Shown: in pieces, positions 1-6,296 of the stretch | Position numbering within the stretch: the first letter of the stretch is position 1 | How the letters are laid out: each line of letters opens with the position of its first letter | The notes under the pieces: generated by a model | Database searches by the model: none | What the model saw: the letters and a program-made list of their open reading frames with translations, nothing else | Told to the model about the DNA's origin: nothing | NCBI GenBank assembly: GCA_040383945.1 | Contig: JBEICN010000050.1 | Span: 1-6,296, forward strand | From: CAIVSN01 sp040383945 | Lineage (GTDB): Bacteria; Patescibacteriota; Gracilibacteria; BD1-5; UBA2023 | Direction: 5' to 3' | DNA length: 6,296 bases | Made by a program: the position numbers and the translations under genes

Positions 1-1
1 A

Positions 2-913
2 ACTTCAGAATATGAAGGGATTTTTCAAAACCGACCCGAATATGTAAAAGTATTAGAAAAATTCAACTTAAAAGATAGCTCAATAGTGCGAGATGAAGTG
101 CTCAAGTCCATTGCGAATCCTGATCTCAAAAAAATATTGGACACCTATCAGAATGCGGACTTAAGCGAAATCGTAAGAGTTTTGGAAATGACGCAGCAAC
201 TCGGAAGAGAAAAACAAACTCCTCAGTATCAAGCGCTTGCCCTAGAATCGAGAAAAACAAAAGAGCGGATATATGATGCCCTGCTCTACCCCAAACAAGG
301 CAACAGAAATACCGAAAAAATATATCGAATGGGTACTTTCATGACCTATTATATTACGCAAAACAGAACTCGGTACTACGATGATAGTCTCATTTCTGCA
401 TTTGGCGCTTATTTCATAGGCAAGGATCGTGATGCTACTGCAGAAAATCTCAAAAAACTCGGTATCAAATACATGTTAGTTGACCTCAATGCTGCCACTA
501 TAGATCAAGATCCTCGACGCGATCTTACTCGCAGATATGAAGAAGTTCTCGATTTCATAAAAACAGATAAGGTGAAGTTGATTGCCACAGATTCACTCTG
601 TCTTCAATTAGCATTAGAGCTCAAATCTGATGGGAATTATATGAATCTTGCAGGCACAAATTATGTTTCCTTTCTCAAAGATGAGAATGGTGGGACTCGT
701 GCTATTATGCCAAACACAAAAACAGAGTTTTGTGGCAAAGTAATCGCACAAATAATTTTGGAGAACCGAGTATCCGAAAAAGAATTTACCTTCCTGCAAC
801 CACTAGCACAATATGTTGTCTCGAAAAAACCAAAGTCACCGGAAGAAGCCCTGAATTTCATTCTTCCGTATATTGGAAGAACCTGGATGGCAGCATTTGA
901 AATTCTCCCATAG
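2..913 (+). CDS. C-terminal part of a CPR-type membrane glycosyltransferase-like protein (5' truncated by the window edge)
   Basis: The frame is open from the first bases of the window, so the start lies upstream. An internal GTG at 86 is not needed. The visible 303 residues are soluble and end at UAG (911-913). They contain the stretch YRMGTFMTYYITQN, then YYDDSLISAF, LKKLGIKYMLVDLNAATID, DPRRDLTRRYE and TDSLCLQLALE. From memory this matches the soluble C-terminal region of large multi-membrane proteins common in CPR genomes, usually annotated as glycosyltransferase family 39-like or hypothetical. No membrane segment is visible because the N-terminal part is missing, so the enzymatic role is inferred. 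It is convergent with the polysaccharide operon and separated from it by a hairpin. Unlike its neighbours, none of its roughly 13 glycines is encoded by UGA. Confidence 0.8.
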   Translation, partial: TSEYEGIFQNRPEYVKVLEKFNLKDSSIVRDEVLKSIANPDLKKILDTYQNADLSEIVRVLEMTQQLGREKQTPQYQALALESRKTKERIYDALLYPKQGNRNTEKIYRMGTFMTYYITQNRTRYYDDSLISAFGAYFIGKDRDATAENLKKLGIKYMLVDLNAATIDQDPRRDLTRRYEEVLDFIKTDKVKLIATDSLCLQLALELKSDGNYMNLAGTNYVSFLKDENGGTRAIMPNTKTEFCGKVIAQIILENRVSEKEFTFLQPLAQYVVSKKPKSPEEALNFILPYIGRTWMAAFEILP

Positions 914-920
914 TCTACCA

Positions 921-965
921 ACATATAACGCATGATCTTGGATTCAAGCTTCATGCGCTATATGT
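921..965. terminator. Long imperfect hairpin between convergent genes, possible bidirectional terminator
   Basis: The arms ACATATAACGCATGA (921-935) and TCATGCGCTATATGT (951-965) are inverted repeats of 15 bp with one mismatch. A smaller inner stem, CTTG (937-940) with CAAG (945-948), sits in the loop. The hairpin lies between the UAG of the plus-strand gene and the UAA of wecG/tagA on the other strand, where a shared terminator is expected. Neither side has a good U tract, so it may instead protect 3' ends or act as a weak terminator. Confidence 0.55.
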
Positions 966-982
966 GTTGCATCATAAGCAAT

Positions 983-1789
983 TTAGGAATTCTCAGTAGT
1001 TCTTTCTCGCAAAAGCTCGCGAAAAAACTTGAGACTTGAAATCGCTTTTTTTAGATTTTTTCTTGGAAAAGACATAAGTCGCCAAGCCCACTCCATTCCA
1101 GATCTACGAACCAAAGCAGGAGCCCGGCGTTCGAGTCCGCCCCAAAAGTCAAAAAGCCCCCCAACTCAAAAAACCAAAACATTGCCTCGTTTTTTGAGAG
1201 TTTCCAAGTGTTCTAAAATCCATTTTTCTTGACGCGGAGTGCCGAGCCCAACGAGTAATACTATAGGATCATTCCCCTCAAGCGCCAAGCTTGGTAGTGG
1301 GGCATATCCATGAAAGCCAACGGCCTGCAATCAAAAATTTTTACATACATACTCCACCGCTTTGGGAAGGATTTCTGGTGTAGTCCCATAGAGTAGTATT
1401 CGAGGTTTTGCATCCTGAAATGACCGGAGAACGCGAGGCAAAAAATCAGTACCATTCAAATTCTCTACGGCAAGCTTTGAGTACTTTGGATATTGAAGCA
1501 ATATCCTCCAGCGTGGTATTTCTGGATGAAAAAATGCAAAATGTAAGAGCCGGAAAGCAATCCCATCAGCAAGAAGATAATCCGACTCCTGTATCGCTTT
1601 TCGATACTCAAGACTTGGAGTATTTTTATACCAACCATTCATTTCTAAGGCAGCAAAATATACGAACGAGATCCATGTGCATGTGGACGAATTCATTTTT
1701 GCATGCAACTCTCAAATAACATCGTATTCAGATTTTTGAGAAACTTTTTGATACACTTCGGTGATGACGAGGTCAGAATTATTTTTCAT
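983..1789 (-). CDS. WecG/TagA/CpsF family glycosyltransferase
   Basis: Read with UGA as Gly, this is one frame of 268 residues, close to the family's usual length of about 240-270. Members transfer a sugar (ManNAc or ManNAcA in TagA/WecG) to a lipid-linked first sugar at the inner membrane face, the second step in teichoic acid, enterobacterial common antigen or capsule assembly. Visible motifs: STCTWISF (35-42), the LLADGI motif carrying the presumed catalytic Asp (D75), NGTDFLP (112-118), RILLYGTTPE (130-139), VGLGTPRQEKW (180-190), VFGVGGLFDF (206-215) and RRAPALVRRSGMEWAWRL (221-238). UGA encodes G26, G153 and G208; G208 is the first glycine of the near-invariant GVGG. The first 30 residues are a less conserved extension. 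The ATG at 1789 is 3 nt after the GT4 stop, implying co-transcription and probably translational coupling. No ribosome binding site is visible. The sugar substrate cannot be told from sequence. Confidence 0.93.
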
Positions 1790-1792
1790 AGC

Positions 1793-3010
1793 TTATGCTT
1801 GGTGGGGTGAAAAATGCGATACTTGAACTACCACCGCTTCGTGACTCACAAAACTTTCAACTGCGGGAATCATAAATTCGGAAGGCACAATGTGAATACC
1901 GCGACTTCCGACAATACATCGAATCGCCTGAATTTGCCAATACTTCGCGAGGATATGAACAAAAAAATATCGGTGCAATCTATGAGATATAGCATAAAAA
2001 TGAGAAAACGACATCTTTCATCTCAGAGACGACTCACTCGTAAATTGCGTCGGGAAAGCTCAGAAATAGCCAAGATCGTGATAGGTTTTCATTATAGCCC
2101 CCCGGTATTTTAGAAGCGGGAGAAGGCCGAGTGGACCGATACAACGAACCTCACTATGAATCCATACAGCATCGGGTCGAAATACGTAGAGCTTCACCCA
2201 AAGGCGTATCATATAGATAATGTTGCCCCATGAAAACAGGAGTCAAAGGTATCTGACACTTCGATTATGTCCCTGCATTCAAAACAAAGAATCTACCGTA
2301 AAATCATGCCCCTTTAACATTTCCACGCAGCCATTGATATGTGTTTCAATGCCTCAAATCTGGGCAGAGTAATCACTGATAACCAAAACTTTTTTTATAG
2401 TTGGATTTAAGATTTTTCGCATTTCCTGCCACCAAATATCTTTGCTAAATTTTTTTGCAATATCTTGAACACTCAAAGATTGACGCCTCCAGTTCGCTCA
2501 AGAAAATGTAGAATCTACATCAATGACCGCTTGCAAAAAGATATCTCTCTGGGAGAAATCAGGCAACACTCGATGTTCCGAGAGTAAGAACTGTCGCAAT
2601 CCTCACTGATCAAATCCAATAACTGGCACTCCAGACTCAATCGCCTCCAAAGCCGATAGTCAAAAAGTCTCAAGAAAGCGAGATGGCATGAGAAGATAGT
2701 GACTGCGCGCAAAAGCTTCTGTAACCCGACTACCCTCTACTTGGCCAAAATATACCACCTGTGCCCCAGGCGGTATCGCCTCCCCATTTGAAGCATCGAA
2801 AAAACCGGAAAAGTCGGAAAGCTGAGAAATGAGACTTCACCGCAATGGCCCATCTCCATATATTTCCAGAAGTCCACGATATTTTTGATGTGACAAAAAT
2901 TCTTTTGCTACATCAATAACCAGGTCGAATCACTTTTCTCGAACCAACCTTCCAGCAAACACAAATCGAGGCGAAATCGATCTATCTCTCGCGAATTCGG
3001 TGTGCATCAT
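1793..3010 (-). CDS. GT4 family glycosyltransferase with circularly permuted GT-B domains (C-domain first, N-domain second)
   Basis: This is a single 405-residue frame with UGA as Gly. Residues about 15-200 form the nucleotide-sugar-binding domain that is normally C-terminal: FVFAGRLVREKG (16-27, phosphate-binding R21 and K26), LLEIYGDGPLRG, PSRFLETFGLSALEAIESG with the EX7E pair E114 and E122, and VPVIGFDQGG. Residues about 206-405 form the normally N-terminal acceptor domain: KKVLVISDYS, then the GGIETH loop (219-224), MLKGHDFTVDSL, YHDLGYFG, and finally IHIVPSEFMIPAVESF and SHFSP just before the UAA. Each half is complete and the total length equals that of an ordinary GT4 enzyme. UGA encodes G27, 58, 117, 136, 171, 219, 244, 256, 317 and 331. 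The frame is closed upstream by UAG (3020-3022), so the start is ATG 3010 or 3007, inside the end of the Wzy-like gene. It probably extends the same lipid-linked glycan; donor and acceptor are unknown. Confidence 0.88.
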
Positions 3011-4325
3011 AATAGAGAACTAGAGCAAGTATCATAAAAAGTAGGAGCGAAATATAGCTCGACTCATAACTATGGAGTACCAAATTCATAACATTCATAC
3101 CAACGAATGCGGCAAATAGAAAAATATTTTTTCGGACCAATTGTAGCATCAGGGTCCCGATGATGGCAACAAAAAGTGCAAATCCTATAATTCCCCCCTC
3201 AACTAATTGTTGTATAAACCAACTCTCTGGAATGTAGTAATCCTCATCTGTCTTATTCTCTCATTCGTATAAAGATAGATTGGGCTCTGGTTGTTTAACA
3301 AAACGATAGGCAGGACCAGCCGAAGCGAGTCCAGAACCGAGAGGCTTCAAAATAGCGCGTTCAATCCCCGTAACAGCACGCTCGAAATGTCATTTGGTTG
3401 ATCCTTCTCGGAGCACGATATTAGAGATGGCGGGCTCAAACTTGAGGGCAAACAGACCCAGAAAAAGTACAAAAAAAGGAATTGACCAGAACATAGCTTT
3501 TTTGTGCTTTCTCCAAATCGTTGGCAAGAAATATATGACCACTATGAAAAGTCCGGAAAAAAAACCAAGCAGTGCACTTCGTGAATAGGTATAAATCAGA
3601 ACTCCAGTAAGCAAACAACTCCAAATTCCAAGCAAGAAATAGTATTTTTTTGCATCTCGAAAATACGTAGCTAGTACTCCAAAGTACAGGAGTATAAAAA
3701 ATCCAGCAGGATTCGGTCCATCAAAAATACCTTGAAAACGGCGTACATTTGCTTGATCAATACCATGATATATAGGTATACTTCCTCCAAACATCCAATT
3801 CGACAAATTTGGAGAAAAACCAAAATGAAGCAAAATCGTTTCTCCAAAGACCCATCGCACGAGTATTCCTAGCGCTAGGGCTGAGCTCGCTGATATGAGA
3901 AACAGTCTAAGATAGTACATTGGGCGATGACTCAGCAGAGACATACCGTGACGAATCAACAGGAACGCCAACAAAAACTCAAAATCATAACGCCCCCCAT
4001 ATATTAAATGTTCTATGGGATTCGAGTGAAAAAGAGTTACGAGCACCAACCATGCGATATATCAAAAAATAAGCCAATCGATTCGTTCAAAACGAGGAAC
4101 GATGTTCTTTTGATATATTTTGATACACAAAATCACTCAAAGGACGAGCAGAAGTACTTCTTTGTAGAAAGTAAAGAATGGGATTCCGATTTTTTCTTGG
4201 AAAAATACCGTCAAAAGAACGTGAAACGGAAGAATGACCAATAGAAGCTGAAATACGACGTCAAAGGTGCCAGCTAAGGAACGACATTCTCGTATTTTTG
4301 AAAAAAGAACTTGAATAAATCTCAT
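2982..4325 (-). CDS. O-antigen ligase / Wzy-like polysaccharide polymerase, multi-pass membrane protein
   Basis: With UGA as Gly this reads as 447 residues from ATG 4325. It is very hydrophobic, with about ten to twelve membrane segments. The layout fits the O-antigen ligase / Wzy superfamily (Wzy_C): RFQGIFDGPNPAGFF (196-210) before a membrane helix, TYSRSALLGFFSG (246-258), a long extracytoplasmic region with GIERAILKPLGSGLASAG (320-337), then PESWFIQQLVEGGIIG (366-381). Family members use conserved arginines to transfer or polymerise undecaprenyl-linked glycans on the outer membrane face. UGA encodes G63, G88, G312 and G355. A longer start at 4388 (21 extra residues) is open but would touch the divergent ferredoxin start codon. 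That segment is strongly AT-rich, so I prefer 4325. It is the first gene of the operon, and its last 29 nt overlap the GT4 gene. Polymerase and ligase cannot be told apart here. Confidence 0.85.
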
Positions 4326-4388
4326 ATTTTTAGACAATAGAATATCATTTTTGATGATACGAAAATATAACAATTCCGCAATATACAT
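4326..4388. promoter_or_regulatory. AT-rich divergent promoter region
   Basis: This is the only non-coding space available to drive both the ferredoxin (plus) and the polysaccharide operon (minus). It is clearly more AT-rich than the flanking genes. A TATAAC at 4366-4371, about 17 nt upstream of the ferredoxin ATG, could be its -10 element. For the minus strand, GATATT or TATTGT just upstream of 4325 are weak -10 candidates. No good -35 box, operator repeat or ribosome binding site is evident. If the Wzy-like gene actually starts at 4388, the region would be coding on the minus strand. Confidence 0.4.
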
Positions 4389-4673
4389 ATGAATATCGAT
4401 CTATCCAAATTAGAATCTCTCAAAGGTATACTCAAAAAACCGCACGTCAACAGTACTTGCATCGGATGTAGCGCATGCGTGAGTATAACAAATGGCGAGT
4501 ATTTCAAGCTGAATGATGATGGCCTATCCACCGTATCTCACTGTAACGCGTACGACGAAGAGACCGTGAATGATTCTATTGCATCGTGTCCAGTAAATGC
4601 TATTTCTTGGCAGGCTTGTGATGAAAAATGAGCCTATCTCAATGGAGTAGAAGAGCACCGAGATACTCACTAG
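4389..4673 (+). CDS. Single-cluster [4Fe-4S] ferredoxin
   Basis: This is a 94-residue acidic electron carrier. The cluster ligands are C24, C27 and C30 (C-x2-C-x2-C in TCIGCSACVS) plus C67 in SCPVNAISW, the C-P signature of monocluster bacterial ferredoxins such as the Desulfovibrio and Bacillus types. Two further cysteines, C52 and C77, are not standard ligands and could form a disulfide. Codon 81 is UGA; read as Gly the protein continues 13 more residues to UAG 4671-4673, while a standard-code reading would stop at 80 residues. ATG 4389 is the only start before the cluster motif, because an in-frame TAA lies just upstream at 4368. It is divergent from the polysaccharide operon and convergent with ftsW, with no redox partner gene in view. 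Its electron donor and acceptor are unknown; pyruvate:ferredoxin oxidoreductase-type fermentation or Fe-S and biosynthetic enzymes are possibilities. Confidence 0.9.
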
Positions 4674-4738
4674 TTCTTTGCTCCAAAGTGGTCCTGGGGT
4701 GCTATTTTGTGAATATTGAGACCGATTTTGAATCGCGA

Positions 4739-5953
4739 TTACACAAATTGTCTATTCTCAAAAGTGTTATGTGCCTGATGAGACTTCGGAGTACTATTTT
4801 TGGCATTTTTGGAAATGTTCAACAACACCCCCATTCAAATGAGAAGCGAGAGGAGTGAAGATCCGCCATAGCTCACAAATGGTAGCGTTACTCCAGTTAG
4901 CGGGAGAATATTTAGATTTACCCCAATATTCACGAAGGCTTGAATGAGAAGCCAAAGTGCAATTCCGACAGCACAATAGCGCGCAAACAAATCCTCGGAC
5001 CGCATGCCTATGTTCAAGGCTCGATATCCAATAACTCAGAACACCAACAAGAGTATAAGTACTCCAAACAATCATAGTTCTTCAGCAATAACTGAAAAAA
5101 TAAAATCCCCCTGTACCTCAGGCAAATAACCAAACTTTTGAACAGACATACCAAATCAAAGTCCAAAAAATCAACCGCTTCCTATGGCTATCAGACCCTG
5201 TTTTGTTTGAAAATTAATCGTTTGATTCTGTATGGAGGTCTTATTGTCTGAAAGAAAATTATCAACACGCTGTGAAATATAGGCAACTTTTGAGGTTGGA
5301 CTCGCCTTCCCTATTGCATACACGCTTGTTGCAAACACAATAGCAACCAGGGTGCTAATTCAAAGATGCTTTATATTACCACCAGCCACAAAAAACATTC
5401 AGACAGCAACTGGCGCAATAAGTAGAATAGATCAGAAATCAGGTTGAAGTACCAAAAGAAATATGACAAGCGTCAATAATCACATATACGGGACGAAACC
5501 ATTTGAAAAATCAGAAACTACGGCCTTTTTACGCTTAAGATAAGCAGCAAAATAGAGTACCATTCCTAACTTTGCAAACTCTACGGGTTGAAGTGAGAAT
5601 GGGAGAAATGGTATATTGATCCAACCCTTTGCTCCGTTATACGTTACTCCGACAAACAAAACGGCTATAAGGAGAACAAGTGAGCTCAGAAAAATATGCT
5701 TAGAGTATTTCTCAAACACCGTGTATGGCGTTTTGGCAACAAAAGCAAAAGCTAAAAGCCCTATAAATACATGAGAAATGTTACGAACGAGATAAAAATG
5801 ATTATTTGGATCTTCAAGCTTTCCCGAAGCCACCATAAGAGAAGTGACCTTAAATGAAGGATACACGCTCACGGAGCTAATCATAATCATTCAGAATACA
5901 ATAAGCCCAATGATGAGAAAAAAAATGGTATAGTCGATATTTTTTGTTTGCAT
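4739..5953 (-). CDS. ftsW: FtsW, SEDS-family septal peptidoglycan glycosyltransferase
   Basis: FtsW polymerises lipid II glycan strands at the division septum with a partner class B PBP. Read with ten UGA codons as Gly, it is 404 residues long, the family's usual size, with about ten membrane helices. Landmarks: YNGAKGWI (105-112), LQPVEFAKL (121-129), LQPDFGS (169-175), a large extracytoplasmic loop with QRVDNF, GSGGFFGLGFG (258-268), QKFGYLPE (272-279), GDFIFSVIAEELG (282-294), and near the end NIGVNLNILPLTG and LPFVSYGGSSL. D283 corresponds to the essential Asp of E. coli FtsW (D297), but the preceding HT of the usual HTDF is QG. The four-helix-plus-loop core could also belong to RodA; QK..YLPE and the size favour FtsW. 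UGA encodes G21, 158, 174, 185, 198, 261, 266, 294, 306 and 373. It is downstream of yggT (16-nt gap) and not inside a visible dcw cluster. Confidence 0.93.
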
Positions 5954-5954
5954 G

Positions 5955-5986
5955 TATAAAAATCCCAACTTATAAAAATCCCAACT
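5955..5986. repeat. Perfect 16-bp tandem duplication at the yggT-ftsW junction
   Basis: The unit TATAAAAATCCCAACT occurs twice back to back (5955-5970 and 5971-5986, plus strand). The copies are identical. On the minus strand the upstream copy encodes the last residues of YggT (QLGFL), and the yggT stop (5970-5972) forms exactly at the seam between copies. The second copy fills the gap to the ftsW ATG. Because 16 is not a multiple of three, loss of one unit would join the two frames. Confidence 0.95.
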
Positions 5987-6263
5987 GCGGTAGATATATC
6001 ACAATTTCTGGAGATACATTTATAATTGCTCGCTGTGTTAGATTGATGAGAATCAGCAAAATAATCGGACTAAAATCCAATCCAAAAAACTGAACAGGAA
6101 GATTTTTTCGAATAAACACAAATAAAGGTTGGACAATGGTATGTATAAAAGGTATCGCTATGTGAATGCCCAAAAGCGATAGGAACGAAAAAACTATCTC
6201 AATAAAAATGAGGATCTTAACTAATTCAAGAAAGATAAAAACGGGGAGCCAAATAAATTCCAT
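5970..6263 (-). CDS. YggT family small membrane protein
   Basis: This is a 97-residue protein with two clusters of membrane helices (roughly 5-40 and 65-85) separated by a loop containing HTIVQPLFVFIRKNLP and then FGLDFSPIILLILINL. The P-h-x-x-h-R...hP and GLDFSPI pattern is that of the YggT family (PF02325), whose members often sit near division or cell-envelope genes. Proposed roles include membrane or osmotic adaptation and division-site functions, but no biochemical activity is established. No UGA codon is present. ATG 6263 is preceded by an in-frame TAA a few codons upstream, so the start is well bounded. No ribosome binding site is visible. It precedes ftsW by 16 nt and is probably co-transcribed with it. 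Its natural C-terminus is affected by the 16-bp duplication. Confidence 0.85.
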   Translation of the reverse strand: MEFIWLPVFIFLELVKILIFIEIVFSFLSLLGIHIAIPFIHTIVQPLFVFIRKNLPVQFFGLDFSPIILLILINLTQRAIINVSPEIVIYLPQLGFL

Positions 6264-6296
6264 ATATTGAGATACTATGAGGAAACTGCTTTAAAT

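Larger units (their letters stand above)
1..6296. other. UGA read as glycine throughout (genetic code 25)
   Basis: All conserved genes on the minus strand, and the ferredoxin on the plus strand, contain in-frame UGA: ten in ftsW, ten in the GT4 gene, four in the Wzy-like gene, three in wecG/tagA, one in the ferredoxin. Many of these UGAs sit at positions that are glycine in the families: QPDFG, GSGGFFGLGFG and EELGLFG in FtsW; GRLVREKG, ETFGLSALE and FDQGG in GT4; VFGVGGLFDF in WecG. No gene ends in UGA; all ends are UAA or UAG. UGA-to-Gly is established for Gracilibacteria and Absconditabacteria. The decoding tRNA-Gly(UCA) is not in this window. Confidence 0.95.

Noticed and set aside
614..954. 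Minus-strand open frames opposite the first gene
   Set aside because: They lie antisense to a conserved protein and show no recognisable motif; shadows of the real frame.
1408..2113. Plus-strand open frames opposite wecG and the GT4 acceptor domain
   Set aside because: Composition is not protein-like, and the opposite strand encodes clear conserved motifs in the same region.
2422..2430. Internal start at ATG 2422 preceded by AGGA, which would give a stand-alone acceptor-domain protein
   Set aside because: The AGGA is only about one base from the ATG, too close for a ribosome binding site, and the frame runs through from the donor domain without interruption.
983..3010. Glycosyltransferase genes as degraded pseudogenes broken by many stops
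   Set aside because: Every internal stop is UGA, none is UAA or UAG, and the UGAs fall at conserved glycines; the frames are intact under code 25.
1054..4204. A 17-nt repeat GATTTTTTCTTGGAAAA at 1054-1070 and 4188-4204
   Set aside because: Both copies lie inside coding sequence (wecG and the Wzy-like gene) in low-complexity A/T runs; most likely coincidence.
4674..4747. Possible weak hairpins in the ferredoxin-ftsW convergent gap (TTTGTG 4706-4711 with CACAAA 4742-4747; CGATT/AATCG at 4723-4735)
   Set aside because: Stems are short or bulged, extend into the ftsW coding end, and have no U tract; not enough to call a terminator.
6275..6296. Possible last codons of an upstream minus-strand gene (ending FKAVSS then UAG)
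   Set aside because: Only six codons are visible at the window edge, so a gene cannot be supported.

Overview
The window comes from a bacterium that reads UGA as glycine (genetic code 25). This points to the Gracilibacteria / Absconditabacteria (BD1-5 / SR1) lineage of Patescibacteria (CPR). With the standard code, most genes here look shattered by UGA stops. With UGA read as Gly they become full-length proteins, and many UGA codons fall exactly where conserved families have an invariant glycine (FtsW, GT4, WecG/TagA). All seven complete or partial genes end in UAA or UAG. The starts show no clear Shine-Dalgarno motif.

Layout. (1) 2-913, plus strand: the C-terminal part of a large membrane-glycosyltransferase-like protein typical of CPR genomes. 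(2) 921-965: a long imperfect inverted repeat between two convergent genes. (3) 983-4325, minus strand: a tight polysaccharide operon, transcribed in the order O-antigen ligase/polymerase (Wzy-like), GT4 glycosyltransferase, WecG/TagA/CpsF glycosyltransferase. The first two genes overlap by 29 nt and the last two are 3 nt apart. (4) 4326-4388: short AT-rich divergent promoter region. (5) 4389-4673, plus strand: small single-cluster [4Fe-4S] ferredoxin. (6) 4674-4738: 65-nt convergent gap with no convincing terminator. (7) 4739-6263, minus strand: yggT followed by ftsW. A perfect 16-bp tandem duplication sits at their junction.

The most interesting object is the GT4 gene (1793-3010). Its single open frame encodes a full-sized, 405-residue GT-B enzyme with the two Rossmann domains in reversed order. 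The donor-binding domain, normally C-terminal, comes first, and the acceptor domain, normally N-terminal, comes second. Both ends fall at the usual interdomain linker. The upstream frame is closed by a UAG and overlapped by the polymerase gene, and the next gene starts right after the stop. I read this as a circularly permuted GT4 enzyme.

Together, the minus-strand operon looks like part of a Wzy-type surface polysaccharide pathway. WecG/TagA and GT4 would build a lipid-linked oligosaccharide on the cytoplasmic face, and the Wzy/ligase-like protein would polymerise it or transfer it outside. FtsW and YggT serve septal peptidoglycan synthesis and the membrane, so the window is dominated by cell-envelope functions.
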